Assembly (NCBI RefSeq): GCF_001899645.1
Contig: NZ_MKVV01000071.1
Location: 1 to 64,000, forward strand
Source of the DNA: Pseudonocardia sp. 73-21
GTDB taxonomy: Bacteria > Actinomycetota > Actinomycetes > Mycobacteriales > Pseudonocardiaceae
Direction: 5' to 3'
Length of the DNA stretch: 64,000 nucleotides
Both the position numbers and the translations under genes were made by a program. Below, piece by piece: positions 41,870-50,196 of the stretch (position 1 is its first letter; every line of letters starts with the position of its first letter). The notes under the pieces were generated by a model. It did no database searches. It was not told the origin of the DNA and was given only the letters and a program-made list of their open reading frames with translations.

Positions 41870-43027
41870 GTGCCCACCGTCCTCGGCGCGTCGGCGGCCA
41901 CCCGCACCCGGGTGCTCCGCGCGCTGGCGCCCGCCGCCGTCTACGTCGCGGTGCGGGCCGTCGGCGTCGCCGTGCTGGCGATCATGGCGGGTCGCGACGG
42001 CACCGGTGTCACCACCGCCCTGAACGCGTGGGACGGCGGCTGGCTCCTCACGATCGCCCGGGTCGGCTACGCCGGCGTACCGGCCGACGCGCTCGACGCC
42101 TACGGCCACCACACCCCGTTCACGGCGCTGGGCTTCTTCCCCGGCTACCCGGCCACGGTCGCGGCCGTCGGGCCCCTGGCCGGTGGCGACCTCCTGGTCG
42201 CCGGCCTGCTCGTCTCCCTGGTCTCCGGGATCGTCGGGGCCTACGCGCTGACCCGTCTCGGCGAGCTCGTTCCGGGCGGGTCGCACCGCGCCGGCCTGCT
42301 GCTGGTCGCGCTGTTCGCGGCCTCGCCCATGGGCGTGGTGCTGTCCATGACCTACACCGAGGCCCTGTTCTGCGCGCTCGCCGCCTGGGCGCTCGTGGGG
42401 GTGCTGCGCCGCCGGTGGCTGCTCGCCGGGCTGTGCACCGCCGCGGCCGGGCTGGTGCGCCCCACGGCGAGCTCGCTCGTGGCCGCCGTCGTGCTCGCGG
42501 CGCTGGCGGCCGTCATCGCCCGCCGGGACGGATGGCGCCCCTGGGCCGGCGGGGTGCTCGCCACCACCGGCCTGCTCGGTTACCTCGGCTGGGTCGCCGC
42601 ACAGACCGGTGAGCCCGACGGCTGGTTCCGCATCCAGCGCACCGGCTGGGGCTGGCACCTCGACGGCGGCGGCGCCACCGCCCGCTGGGCGGCGAACGTG
42701 CTGGCCGACGGGAACCAGGTCTTCGACGTCGCCGTGCTGGTGGCGATCGTCGCGACGGCGGCCCTGTTCGTGATCGCCGTGCACATGCGGGTGCCGTGGC
42801 CGCTGCTCGTGTACGCCGCGCTCGTGCTCGTCACGGTCTGGGGCACGGACGGGCTGATGAACAGCAAGCTACGGCTGCTGCTGCCGGCCTTCGTGCTGCT
42901 GCTCCCGGTCGCGGTCGGGCTGGCGAAACGCCGTCGGTCCACCGTCGTCGCAGTGGTGGTGGCCGTGACGCTCGCGTCGGCGTGGTTCGGCGGCTACGCG
43001 CTGACGATCTGGCAGTACGCGATCTGA
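41870..43027 (+). CDS. PIG-V-like integral membrane mannosyltransferase
   Basis: The 385-residue protein has about ten membrane helices and an early luminal/outer loop with 'ALNAWDGGWLLTIARVGY' (near 50-67), the W-D-G-x-W motif of PIG-V and related GT-C enzymes. Lipid-phosphate-mannose is the usual donor. The acceptor may be a cell-envelope glycan. Its last 159 bases overlap the end of the convergent GT87 gene. Confidence 0.75.
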   Translation: MPTVLGASAATRTRVLRALAPAAVYVAVRAVGVAVLAIMAGRDGTGVTTALNAWDGGWLLTIARVGYAGVPADALDAYGHHTPFTALGFFPGYPATVAAVGPLAGGDLLVAGLLVSLVSGIVGAYALTRLGELVPGGSHRAGLLLVALFAASPMGVVLSMTYTEALFCALAAWALVGVLRRRWLLAGLCTAAAGLVRPTASSLVAAVVLAALAAVIARRDGWRPWAGGVLATTGLLGYLGWVAAQTGEPDGWFRIQRTGWGWHLDGGGATARWAANVLADGNQVFDVAVLVAIVATAALFVIAVHMRVPWPLLVYAALVLVTVWGTDGLMNSKLRLLLPAFVLLLPVAVGLAKRRRSTVVAVVVAVTLASAWFGGYALTIWQYAI

Positions 43028-44185
43028 CGGCCGGACGGCCACCGTCAGCACCGCCCAGTGCAGCAGCAGGATGCCGCAGTAGAGCGAGAGCGGCAGCGCG
43101 GGCGGCGGCCCGGTGCCGAACCACAACGGCGGCCACTCCATGCCGATCAGCGGCAGTGCCAGCAGGGCGTACGCGGCCGGGCGGCGGCCGTCGACGAGCA
43201 CGACCAGCACGCCGGGCACCAGCAGCAGCAGGTAGTTGTTCCAGGTCAGCGGCGACGCGAGCAGGGAAGCGGCCGCCACGGCCCAGATGCCGGCGGCGTC
43301 GGCCGCGGCCTCCCGGACCGCGGCGACCCGCCACAGCGTGCCGACGACGACGGCGGCGGCGAGCACGTACCCGATGACGAGGGCACCGGGCAGCGCCACC
43401 AGCGGGTCTCCCCAGTCGTTCACCGTGAACAGCCGCACGACCGTCGCCGGCAGCGAGGCGTTGTCGAAGTAGGTCTCCAGCGGCTTGCGCAGCACCAGCC
43501 CCACCCACGTGCTCAGCGCGGAGTGACCGACGAGCAGGAACGCGGCACCCGAGGCCACCACGGCGACCACGGCCGCGACCACCGCGGTGCGCCGGCGGCG
43601 TCGCACGAGCGGCAGCAGGAGCAGCAGCGCCAGCGAGGGCTTGAGCGCGATCACGACGCCGAGCACCACCGGCTCGACCCGGGTCCACCCGCGGCGCACG
43701 GCCAGCCAGTACAGCGTCAGGCCGGCGGTGAGGACGACGTAGATCTGCCCCAGGCCGATCGTCGCGACGAACGGCGACGACACCAGGACCGCGGCCGTCA
43801 CGACGGCCGTGTCACCGGCCGACGCCCCGGTCTCGCGGGCCACGACCACCAGGCAACCGACCATCAGCACGACGCTCACCAGCGCCATCACCCGGTAACC
43901 CTCGAACACGTCGAGGAGCCCGAGCGGGGAGAGCAGCACGGTGAACAGCGGCGGGTTCAGGTTGGGGTAGGTCGCCCCGGTGGCGTAGATGTCGCCGCCC
44001 TCCCGGAACGCCACCGCCGAGCGCCAGAACGTGTCGAAGTCGAGGTGGCTCGTGATCTGCGTCGAGACGAACCGGGTGAACGTGAAGCTGCCGCTGCGGA
44101 CGAACAGCCAGGCGGCCACGGCGACGGCCATCGCGGTGAGGGCGAGGAACGCCCCGTCCTGGACGGCCCTGCGCGCCGGTGACAT
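42869..44185 (-). CDS. GT87-like (DUF2029) polyprenol-phosphate-mannose-dependent mannosyltransferase
   Basis: The 438-residue protein has about ten membrane helices and an outer loop 'SHLDFDTFWRSAVAFREGGDIYA' (positions about 46-68), the Asp motif of GT87/PimE-type enzymes. 'YPNLNPPLFTVLLSPL' follows. Helices end near residue 385; the last 53 residues are very Arg/His/Gln-rich and lie antisense to the neighbouring gene. The natural end may have been lost. ATG 44185 sits eight bases after TAGGAT, suggesting a leaderless message. Confidence 0.8.
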   Translation of the reverse strand: MSPARRAVQDGAFLALTAMAVAVAAWLFVRSGSFTFTRFVSTQITSHLDFDTFWRSAVAFREGGDIYATGATYPNLNPPLFTVLLSPLGLLDVFEGYRVMALVSVVLMVGCLVVVARETGASAGDTAVVTAAVLVSSPFVATIGLGQIYVVLTAGLTLYWLAVRRGWTRVEPVVLGVVIALKPSLALLLLLPLVRRRRRTAVVAAVVAVVASGAAFLLVGHSALSTWVGLVLRKPLETYFDNASLPATVVRLFTVNDWGDPLVALPGALVIGYVLAAAVVVGTLWRVAAVREAAADAAGIWAVAAASLLASPLTWNNYLLLLVPGVLVVLVDGRRPAAYALLALPLIGMEWPPLWFGTGPPPALPLSLYCGILLLHWAVLTVAVRPSDRVLPDRQRVAAEPRRRERHGHHHCDDGGPTAFRQPDRDREQQHEGRQQQP

Positions 44186-44193
44186 GGCGCGTG

Positions 44194-44203
44194 ATCCTAG
44201 GGT
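44194..44203. promoter_or_regulatory. Overlapping divergent -10 elements
   Basis: ATCCTAGGGT contains TAGGGT on the plus strand (44198-44203; six bases before ATG 44210) and TAGGAT on the minus strand (44199-44194; eight bases before ATG 44185). They share two base pairs, so only one polymerase can bind at a time. Confidence 0.5.
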
Positions 44204-44209
44204 CGTTAC

Positions 44210-44527
44210 ATGACCGAGGACAGGCGCGTCGGCCGGTACGTCCGGATGATGGCGCGCGAGGGACAGGGCAACCGGCTCGCCGACACGTTGCTGAAGGTCG
44301 CGAACGGCATGCGGGACGCCGAGGGCTGCGAGCTCTACCTGATCAACATCTCGAACGACGAGGCCGACGTCGTGTGGGTCACCGAGGTGTGGGCCGACGA
44401 GGCGGCGTCGGACCGGGCCCTCAACGGCGAGCTCGGCGAGGTCGGCATCGGCGACGTGCTGGAACTCCTTGCGGGCCCGCCGGAGCTGGTGGAGCTGACG
44501 CCGCTGGGCGGGGCCGGCCTGCGTTGA
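44210..44527 (+). CDS. ABM-domain protein (putative quinol monooxygenase)
   Basis: The 105-residue single-domain barrel begins MTEDRRVGRYVRMMAREGQG. It has 'EGCELYLINISNDEADVVWV' (about 38-57) and 'EVWADEAASDRAL', typical of the YgiN-like ABM group. The substrate is unknown. It starts without a ribosome site, probably leaderless. Confidence 0.75.
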   Translation: MTEDRRVGRYVRMMAREGQGNRLADTLLKVANGMRDAEGCELYLINISNDEADVVWVTEVWADEAASDRALNGELGEVGIGDVLELLAGPPELVELTPLGGAGLR

Positions 44528-44533
44528 TTCGGG

Positions 44534-45538
44534 TCAGCTCTCGCGCTCGGCCGGCTCCTTCGTGGCCCGCAGGCTCCCCGCGTGGGCCTTCGCCTCCGGG
44601 TTGCTCCTCGTCTTGATCAGGCTGGCCACCGTGACCACCACCAGCACCAGCACGATCACGCCGAGGCTGACGGGCGTGGAGATCTCCGGCACCGACGCCG
44701 AGATGTCGACGTGCGCCCAGTGCAGCATCAGCTTCACGCCGATGAACGCCAGGATCAGCGCGAGGCCGGTGGAGAGGTAGACGAGCCGGTCGAGCAGGCC
44801 CTGCACCAGGAAGAACAGGGCGCGCAGGCCCAGCAGCGCGAACGCGTTGGCGGCGAAGACGATGTAGGCCTCCTCCGTCACGCCGAACACGGCCGGGATG
44901 GAGTCGAGCGCGAACAGCAGGTCGATGCCGCCGATGGCGATCAGCACCACGAACAATGGCGTGACCATCCGCCTGCCGGCGATCCGCGTGACCAGCCTGC
45001 CCTCGTGGTACTCCTCCGTGACCGGGAGGAAGCGGCGGGCCGCCCTGACCACGGCGTTGTTCTCGACGTCGGGGTCCTCGTCGCGGTGGCGGAAGAGCTG
45101 GATCGCCGTGAACAGCAGCAGCGCACCGAAGACCAGGAACATGAACGAGAACAGCGACAGCAGCGTGGCGCCGACCGCGATGAAGATCCCGCGCATGACC
45201 AGTGCGAGCACGATGCCGAACGTCAGCACCTTGTGCTGGTGCTTCTCGGGCACCGCGAACGTCGTCATGATGATCACGAAGACGAACAGGTTGTCGACCG
45301 AGAGGCTCTTCTCGACGATGTAGCCGGCGAAGTACTGGGTGCCGAAGTCACCGCCGTACGCCGCGGCGAACCAGACGCCGAACGCGATCGCCACACCGAT
45401 GTAGAACAACGACCACGCCGTGGCTTCGGCGAACCCCACCTTGTGCGGCCGGGCGGCCGCGATGATGAGGTCCAGCGCGAGCAGGACGACGATCAGCCCG
45501 ATCGTCACCGCCCACGTGAGCCCACTGATCTCGAGCAC
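44534..45538 (-). CDS. TerC family membrane protein
   Basis: The 334-residue protein has about eight to nine membrane helices. The TerC signature is visible as 'AYGGDFGTQYFAGYIVEKSLSVDNLFVF' (positions 61-88, key Glu and Asp) and 'GGIDLLFALDSIPAVFGVT' (about 193-211). Family members export Mn2+ or protect against tellurite and help metal loading of secreted proteins. GTG 45538 follows GGAGG. I looked for a yybP-ykoY Mn2+ riboswitch upstream and did not see one. Confidence 0.93.
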   Translation of the reverse strand: MLEISGLTWAVTIGLIVVLLALDLIIAAARPHKVGFAEATAWSLFYIGVAIAFGVWFAAAYGGDFGTQYFAGYIVEKSLSVDNLFVFVIIMTTFAVPEKHQHKVLTFGIVLALVMRGIFIAVGATLLSLFSFMFLVFGALLLFTAIQLFRHRDEDPDVENNAVVRAARRFLPVTEEYHEGRLVTRIAGRRMVTPLFVVLIAIGGIDLLFALDSIPAVFGVTEEAYIVFAANAFALLGLRALFFLVQGLLDRLVYLSTGLALILAFIGVKLMLHWAHVDISASVPEISTPVSLGVIVLVLVVVTVASLIKTRSNPEAKAHAGSLRATKEPAERES

Positions 45539-45619
45539 GACGCCTCCAGGTCTCGCTTCATTACCGACGCTTTACCCAACGGCGGCCACGACCCCCTGGT
45601 TCCGTGCGTGACGGACGCC

Positions 45620-46474
45620 TCAACCGGAGGCGAAGACGCCGCTCGGGAAGCATCCCGCCCCGACCAGTGCACGAACGAGCGACCCGCCGATCTCACCCAG
45701 CCGGGTGGCCCCCTCGGCGCCGAGGTGGTCCCACGGTGCCGCGGCGAGCCGGGTGGTGCCGTCCTCGATCTCCCTGCGCAGGGCCGTGCCCGCGGACGTG
45801 AGTGCGGCGTCGGCGTCGAGGAGCCCCCGCTCGGCGAGCCCCGCGACGCCCGCGTCCCACTGCTCCTGCGACCAGCCACGGCTGGCGATCGCGAACGGCA
45901 CCACGAAGCCCCGGCCCGTGGCGGTGTGCGTGATGATCGCCTCGAGACCGCTCAGCCCCGCGCCGACCAGCTGCGTGATGTGGCCGTCACCGCGGTGCTC
46001 GCGCAGGATCGTCAGCGCGTGCCAGAGCACGAGGTGCGGCTCGGTGGGCCAGTCCAGGTCCAGGTGCCCGGCGGCCAGCGGGCGGCCGTCCCCGGTGCAC
46101 GCCTCGGCGGCGCGGCGGGCGAGCCCGGCGGCCTCGGCCATGTCGGCGGAGGCGACGACCTCGTCGCCCAGCATCCGGCGCAGCGCGGCGTCGACGGCGG
46201 CGAAGCGGGCCGTGACGAGCGCGTCGGGGGTGGCCAGCGACCAGGCCGCCGGGATGTGCCTGGCGACGAGCGCGGGGTTGAAGTTGTAGAAGGTGGCCGC
46301 CACGGCGCCGGCGCCGACGGCTCCCATCGGCGCGGCTCGGCCCGCGAAGTAGCTCATGCGTCCCGGCTTCAGGCCGGCTGCGGTGAGGTGCTGCTCGGTC
46401 TCGGGCGCGAAGTACGTCATCGCGTGCAGGGGTTCCAGGCCGCGGGCGACGCGGCCGGAGTCTCGGGGATCCAC
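45620..46474 (-). CDS. SCO6745-type conserved actinobacterial protein
   Basis: The 284 residues match a conserved actinobacterial family of mainly helical proteins with 'YFAGRAAPMGAVGAGAVAATFYNFNP' (positions about 42-67), 'LPAAWSLATPD'-like and 'THTATGRGFVVPF' segments and a winged-helix-like C-terminus ('WDAGVAGLAERGLLDAD'). The function is unknown. GTG 46474 is seven bases after TAGCGT (46487-46482), a leaderless arrangement that decides the start. Confidence 0.8.
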   Translation of the reverse strand: MDPRDSGRVARGLEPLHAMTYFAPETEQHLTAAGLKPGRMSYFAGRAAPMGAVGAGAVAATFYNFNPALVARHIPAAWSLATPDALVTARFAAVDAALRRMLGDEVVASADMAEAAGLARRAAEACTGDGRPLAAGHLDLDWPTEPHLVLWHALTILREHRGDGHITQLVGAGLSGLEAIITHTATGRGFVVPFAIASRGWSQEQWDAGVAGLAERGLLDADAALTSAGTALRREIEDGTTRLAAAPWDHLGAEGATRLGEIGGSLVRALVGAGCFPSGVFASG

Positions 46475-46582
46475 GGTGCGGACGCTACCGGGTGGAGATC
46501 GATGACACCGTGATTCGATCCGGCGAGACGGGGTAGTCCGCCGACGTCACCGCTCGTGGTGACCCGACACGAGGAGGACCAC

Positions 46583-46972
46583 ATGGCGCTCGACGACGAC
46601 GACATGACCACCACCGCAGGCGACGGCACCGAGGGTCCGGCCGACAGCGGCGCGGGATCCGGCACCCCCGGCGTCTCCGACGGCGGCGCGGACGGCGGCG
46701 CCGACTCCGGCGCCGAGGGCCCGGCCGACAGCGGCGCAGGCTCCGGCACCCCCGGCGTCTCCGACGGCGGCGCGGACGGCGGCGCCGACTCCGGCGCCGA
46801 GGGCCCGGCCGACAGCGGCGCAGGCTCCGGCACCCCCGGCGTCTCCGACGGCGGGGCCGACGGCGGCGCCGACTCCGGCGCCGAGGGCCCGGCCGACAGC
46901 GGCGCAGGCTCCGGCACCCCCGGCGTCTCCGACGGCGGGGCCGACGGCGGCGCGGACAGTGGCGCCAACTGA
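46583..46972 (+). CDS. Short acidic tandem-repeat protein, possible substrate of the next gene's oxygenase
   Basis: ATG 46583 is five bases after GAGGAGG. The 129 residues are a 16-residue acidic leader (MALDDDDMTTTAGDGT), four copies of a 28-residue unit (EGPADSGAGSGTPGVSDGGA and eight more) and a final Asn. The repeats use only eight residue types: no Lys, Arg, His, Cys or aromatics. Its end overlaps the start of a JmjC/cupin oxygenase gene by 14 bases. Annotated 'BatC-like' low-complexity proteins of other actinobacteria look similar (recalled). It may be a modified precursor, a flexible linker or an ice/metal-binding polymer. Confidence 0.75.
   Translation: MALDDDDMTTTAGDGTEGPADSGAGSGTPGVSDGGADGGADSGAEGPADSGAGSGTPGVSDGGADGGADSGAEGPADSGAGSGTPGVSDGGADGGADSGAEGPADSGAGSGTPGVSDGGADGGADSGAN
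46631..46966 (+). repeat. Four 84-bp tandem repeats inside the repeat protein
   Basis: Units lie at 46631-46714, 46715-46798, 46799-46882 and 46883-46966. The middle units differ at only a few third positions, so expansion is recent or homogenised. The length is a multiple of three, so copy number can vary without breaking the frame. Confidence 0.9.
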
Positions 46973-48200
46973 CGTCACCGGACCGGTGACGGGGGCGGGG
47001 CGGTCCGTGACGGACCGCCCGCTCTCCCGGGTCACCGGCCTCGACCCCGGCGCCTTCGGCGAGCGGCACTGGGGGCGCGAGCCGCTGCTCGTCCACGGTG
47101 CGGGGTTCACCGATCTCCTCGATCTCGACGGCGTCGACGAGCTGCTGTCGAGCCGCGGTCTGCGCACCCCGTTCCTGCGGCTGGCCCGCGACGGCGCGGT
47201 CGTCGACTCGACCTCCTTCACCGGCCCCGGCGGGGTGGGCGCGGAGATCGGCGACCAGGTGCGGGACGACAGGGTCGCCGCCCTGTTCGCCGGCGGCACC
47301 ACCGTGGTCCTGCAGGCCCTGCACCGCCTCTGGCCGCCGGTGATCGACTTCTGCACGCGTCTGGGCGCCGAGCTCGGCCATCCCGTGCAGGCCAACGCCT
47401 ACGTGACGCCGCCGTCGTCGCGCGGGTTCTCCGCCCACTACGACGTGCACGACGTGTTCGTGCTGCAGCTGGCCGGACGCAAGCACTGGACGGTGCACAC
47501 CCCCGTCCATGCCGATCCCCTGCGCGGCCAGCCCTGGAACGACCACGCGACCGCCGTCGCCGCCCGGGCGCGCGACGACGAGCCCGCGCTCGACGTCGTG
47601 CTGGAGCCGGGCGACGCGCTGTACCTGCCCCGGGGCTGGCTGCACGCCGCCACGGCGCTCGGCGAGACGTCGGCGCACCTGACGGTCGGCGTGCACGTCG
47701 TCACCCGGTTCGCGCTGGTGGAGGCCCTGACCGCGCTGGTCGGCGACGATCCGGCGCTGCGGGCGTCGTTGCCGCTGGGGCTCGACGTCGCCGATCCCGG
47801 CGCGCTCGCCCCCCACCTCGACGCCGTGCGTGCGGCCCTGCACGCCGCGATCGACCGGATCCCGGCCGAGGCCGTCGCGCGCCGGACGCGCGGACGGGTC
47901 TGGACCGGCAACCGGCCCGAGCCGGTGCGGCCGGTGGCCGGGGCGGCGTTCGCCGACGGGCTGTCGGTCGGCGACGCCGTACGTCCGCGGATCGGGCTGC
48001 ACCACCGGTTCGTCGACGGGGTGCTGGAGCTGCCCGACCGGCGGGTCGAGCTTCCCGCGGCGACGTGGCCCGCGGTCCGCGTCCTGCTGGCGGGGCCCGC
48101 CCGGGTGGGTAGCCTGCCGGACATGGACGACGCCGACCAGATCGTGCTGGTCCGGCGGCTGCTGCGGGAGGGCGTGCTGGTGCCGGCTGCGCCGCAGTGA
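46959..48200 (+). CDS. JmjC/cupin-4 family Fe(II)/2-oxoglutarate oxygenase
   Basis: The 413-residue protein (GTG 46959; GTG 46986 or 47007 also possible) has the ribosomal-oxygenase-type JmjC fold. It shows 'WGREPLLVHG' near 30, the iron ligands His160-x-Asp162 in 'SAHYDVHDVFVLQL', 'GRKHWTVH' for the cosubstrate, and distal His229 in 'LPRGWLHAA'. A C-terminal winged-helix-like dimer region follows. Relatives (YcfD, MINA53) hydroxylate Arg or His of ribosomal proteins. Here the overlapping upstream gene encodes a repeat protein without Arg or His, so Asp, Pro, Ser or Val would be the target if it is the substrate. Confidence 0.88.
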   Translation: MAPTDVTGPVTGAGRSVTDRPLSRVTGLDPGAFGERHWGREPLLVHGAGFTDLLDLDGVDELLSSRGLRTPFLRLARDGAVVDSTSFTGPGGVGAEIGDQVRDDRVAALFAGGTTVVLQALHRLWPPVIDFCTRLGAELGHPVQANAYVTPPSSRGFSAHYDVHDVFVLQLAGRKHWTVHTPVHADPLRGQPWNDHATAVAARARDDEPALDVVLEPGDALYLPRGWLHAATALGETSAHLTVGVHVVTRFALVEALTALVGDDPALRASLPLGLDVADPGALAPHLDAVRAALHAAIDRIPAEAVARRTRGRVWTGNRPEPVRPVAGAAFADGLSVGDAVRPRIGLHHRFVDGVLELPDRRVELPAATWPAVRVLLAGPARVGSLPDMDDADQIVLVRRLLREGVLVPAAPQ

Positions 48201-49042
48201 CCGCCCGTTGCGCCGATCTCGCCGACGCCACGGGCGATCCGCGGGAGGGCACGGCGCCGCCCGCCCGGCGCTGGTTCCTCGTCGAGCACCCCGGGCCCTG
48301 GGGGCGGGTGGCGCTGGCGCAGTCGGGAGTCGACCCGGCCGCGGTCCACGCGCTGGCGGCGTGGGCGCTGGCCGAGGGCGGGCGGGTGCTCCTGGTGCGC
48401 AGGCCGGGCCGGGCGGCGCCGTCGACCGAGCGTCGCTGGTTCCGCGTCGACTCCCGCGAGGGCGTCGAGGAGATCCGCACCGGCACGTTCACCGCGGAGT
48501 CGGAGCTGGTGGCGGCGGCCCGGGCCCTCGGCGATCCGTACGACGGCCCGCTGCACCTCGTCTGCGCGCACGGGCGGCACGACACGTGCTGCGCCGTGCG
48601 CGGGCGCCCGCTGGCCGCCGCTCTCGCCGCGGCCGACCCGGAGCGCACCTGGGAGTGCAGCCACATCGGCGGTTGCCGCTTCGCCCCCGCACTGGTGCTG
48701 CTGCCGCACGGGTTCACGCTCGGCGGCGTACCGGCCGACGAGGCGCCCGCCGTGGTCCGGGACTACGCCGCCGGACGGATCGACCCACGCTGGGTGCGCG
48801 GCCGCTCCTGCCACTCCCCCGCCGTCCAGGCCGCTCAGGACCACGCGCGCCGCACGACCGGCGCCGCCGGGGTGGACGCGTTGCATCTCGTCGACGCCAC
48901 GGCGGACGGTGACCTGTGGACCGTCCGCTTCCGCGACCCCGACGTCTCCGTGGTGCTGCGCGAGCGCCGCGTCGACACGGGACGACCCCTCACCTGCTCG
49001 GCGACCGCGCCCGGCTGGATGCGGGTGTTCGAACCCGCGTGA
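48197..49042 (+). CDS. Sucrase/ferredoxin-like (thioredoxin-fold ferredoxin) protein
   Basis: The 281-residue protein carries the Suc_Fer family marks: an N-terminal 'PGPWGRVAL' region, 'VCAHGRHDTCCAVRGRPLA' (about 120-138) and 'WECSHIGGCRFAPALVLLPHG' (positions about 152-172), with further Cys at the C-terminus. Several of these Cys could hold a [2Fe-2S] cluster in a thioredoxin-like fold. Its GTG overlaps the stop of the JmjC gene. It could donate electrons to keep the oxygenase iron reduced (inference). Confidence 0.82.
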   Translation: MTARCADLADATGDPREGTAPPARRWFLVEHPGPWGRVALAQSGVDPAAVHALAAWALAEGGRVLLVRRPGRAAPSTERRWFRVDSREGVEEIRTGTFTAESELVAAARALGDPYDGPLHLVCAHGRHDTCCAVRGRPLAAALAAADPERTWECSHIGGCRFAPALVLLPHGFTLGGVPADEAPAVVRDYAAGRIDPRWVRGRSCHSPAVQAAQDHARRTTGAAGVDALHLVDATADGDLWTVRFRDPDVSVVLRERRVDTGRPLTCSATAPGWMRVFEPA

Positions 49043-49046
49043 CCGG

Positions 49047-50141
49047 TCAGCCGGCCCGCACCTCGCTCAACGCGGACGGGTCCAGCAGCCCCAGCCCCGC
49101 CGCGTGTTCCGCGATCTCGACGCTGCCGTCGACGGCCACCATCGGCACCCCGCCCGCCGTGATCTGCGCGGCCAGCTCGTCCAGCGCCGTGATCCGGGCC
49201 GCCGACGCCGTGGCCGTGCGCCGGATGTACACCGCCAGGATCCGGTCGGGGTGCTCGCGGGCCAGCGTGGCGTAGATCTCCGGGTCGGCCTGCCCGCTGT
49301 CGCCGACGAGCACCAGGTCGAGGCGCGGGTGCTCGCCGAGCAGGCGGCGCACCACCCCCAGCTTGTGCTCCTGCGCCCCGATCCGGAACAGCCCGCTGCG
49401 CGACGGGCCCCAGTCCGTCAGCAGCATCGGCCCGAGCGGGAACCGGCGCAGGGCGATGAACTCCAGCAGCATCTCGTGCAGGTTCCACGGGCTGGTCGAG
49501 AGGTAGAAGACGGGACGGTCGGAGCCGACCAGTGCCCGGTAGAGGGCAGCCGCCCCGGGCAGCGGCGTGCGGTCGCCGACGTCGGTCATCAGCGTGGCCT
49601 TGAGGAACTGCCAGCCGCGCGACAGCCCGGTCTCGACGATCGTGTCGTCCACGTCGCTGACCAGCCCGACCCGCGCGTCGGGATGGACGACGAGCACCTG
49701 GGCGCGGGCGCTCGTGCCGTCGGCCAGGGCCAGCCCGACGTCGTGCCAGCCGGGGGCGAGCTCCGGCACGTCGAGCACGGCGTCGAGGTAGCCGTCGTCG
49801 TCGGTGCGGGCGGTGGCGGCGCCTCCGGGGGCGTCGACCGTGACCGGCGTGCGGGGCACCTCGACCGTCAGGAACCTGGCCAGCGTGGAGCGCAGCACCG
49901 CCCGCCTCGATCGCGGGCCCGGCAGCGGTGCGGCCGGCACGCCCACCGCGGGCGCCTCCACGTCCGGCCGGCCGCGCACGACGCGGCCGCCGATCCGGAT
50001 GCGCCGGGTGGTGCCGTGGCCGATGAACGGGACGATCATCGGGCGGTCCCGGCCGCGGATCCGCAGGATCAGCCACAGCACCATCTGCACCGCGTCCTCC
50101 ACGGTCATGGCGGCCCGGATGAGCACTCGGCGCAGAGTCAC
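49047..50141 (-). CDS. App1-type (DUF2183) phosphatidate phosphatase-like protein
   Basis: The 364-residue protein has an N-terminal beta-rich region (about 60-165) and a HAD-like App1 domain with 'LVSDVDDTIVETG' (Asp-x-Asp-x-Thr), 'FYLSTSPWNLHEML' and 'LVGDSGQADPEIYATLA'. This is the pattern of the catalytic domain of yeast App1, which dephosphorylates phosphatidate. It would be membrane-associated or cytoplasmic. GTG 50141 is taken because TAGTTG ends six bases before it; an upstream TTG at 50150 remains possible. Confidence 0.82.
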   Translation of the reverse strand: MTLRRVLIRAAMTVEDAVQMVLWLILRIRGRDRPMIVPFIGHGTTRRIRIGGRVVRGRPDVEAPAVGVPAAPLPGPRSRRAVLRSTLARFLTVEVPRTPVTVDAPGGAATARTDDDGYLDAVLDVPELAPGWHDVGLALADGTSARAQVLVVHPDARVGLVSDVDDTIVETGLSRGWQFLKATLMTDVGDRTPLPGAAALYRALVGSDRPVFYLSTSPWNLHEMLLEFIALRRFPLGPMLLTDWGPSRSGLFRIGAQEHKLGVVRRLLGEHPRLDLVLVGDSGQADPEIYATLAREHPDRILAVYIRRTATASAARITALDELAAQITAGGVPMVAVDGSVEIAEHAAGLGLLDPSALSEVRAG

Positions 50142-50183
50142 CCCGGACAACTACCTCACGCCGGGGCGAACCGCCAGCCCACG

Positions 50184-50189
50184 TACGCT
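50184..50189 (+). promoter_or_regulatory. -10 element for leaderless HAD gene
   Basis: TACGCT ends seven bases before GTG 50197, identical in sequence and spacing to the element at 38565. Confidence 0.5.
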
Positions 50190-50196
50190 GCGACCA

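Noticed and set aside
45539..45640. yybP-ykoY manganese riboswitch before terC
   Set aside because: I looked for the conserved GGGGAGUAG core and paired helices and did not find them.
46631..46966. CRISPR-like array
   Set aside because: The repeats are directly abutting, in frame and without unique spacers.
46417..46968. Minus-strand Pro/Ser/Ala repeat frame opposite the repeat protein
   Set aside because: It is the antisense shadow of the 84-bp repeats. It has no ribosome site, while the plus-strand frame has GAGGAGG and couples to the next gene.
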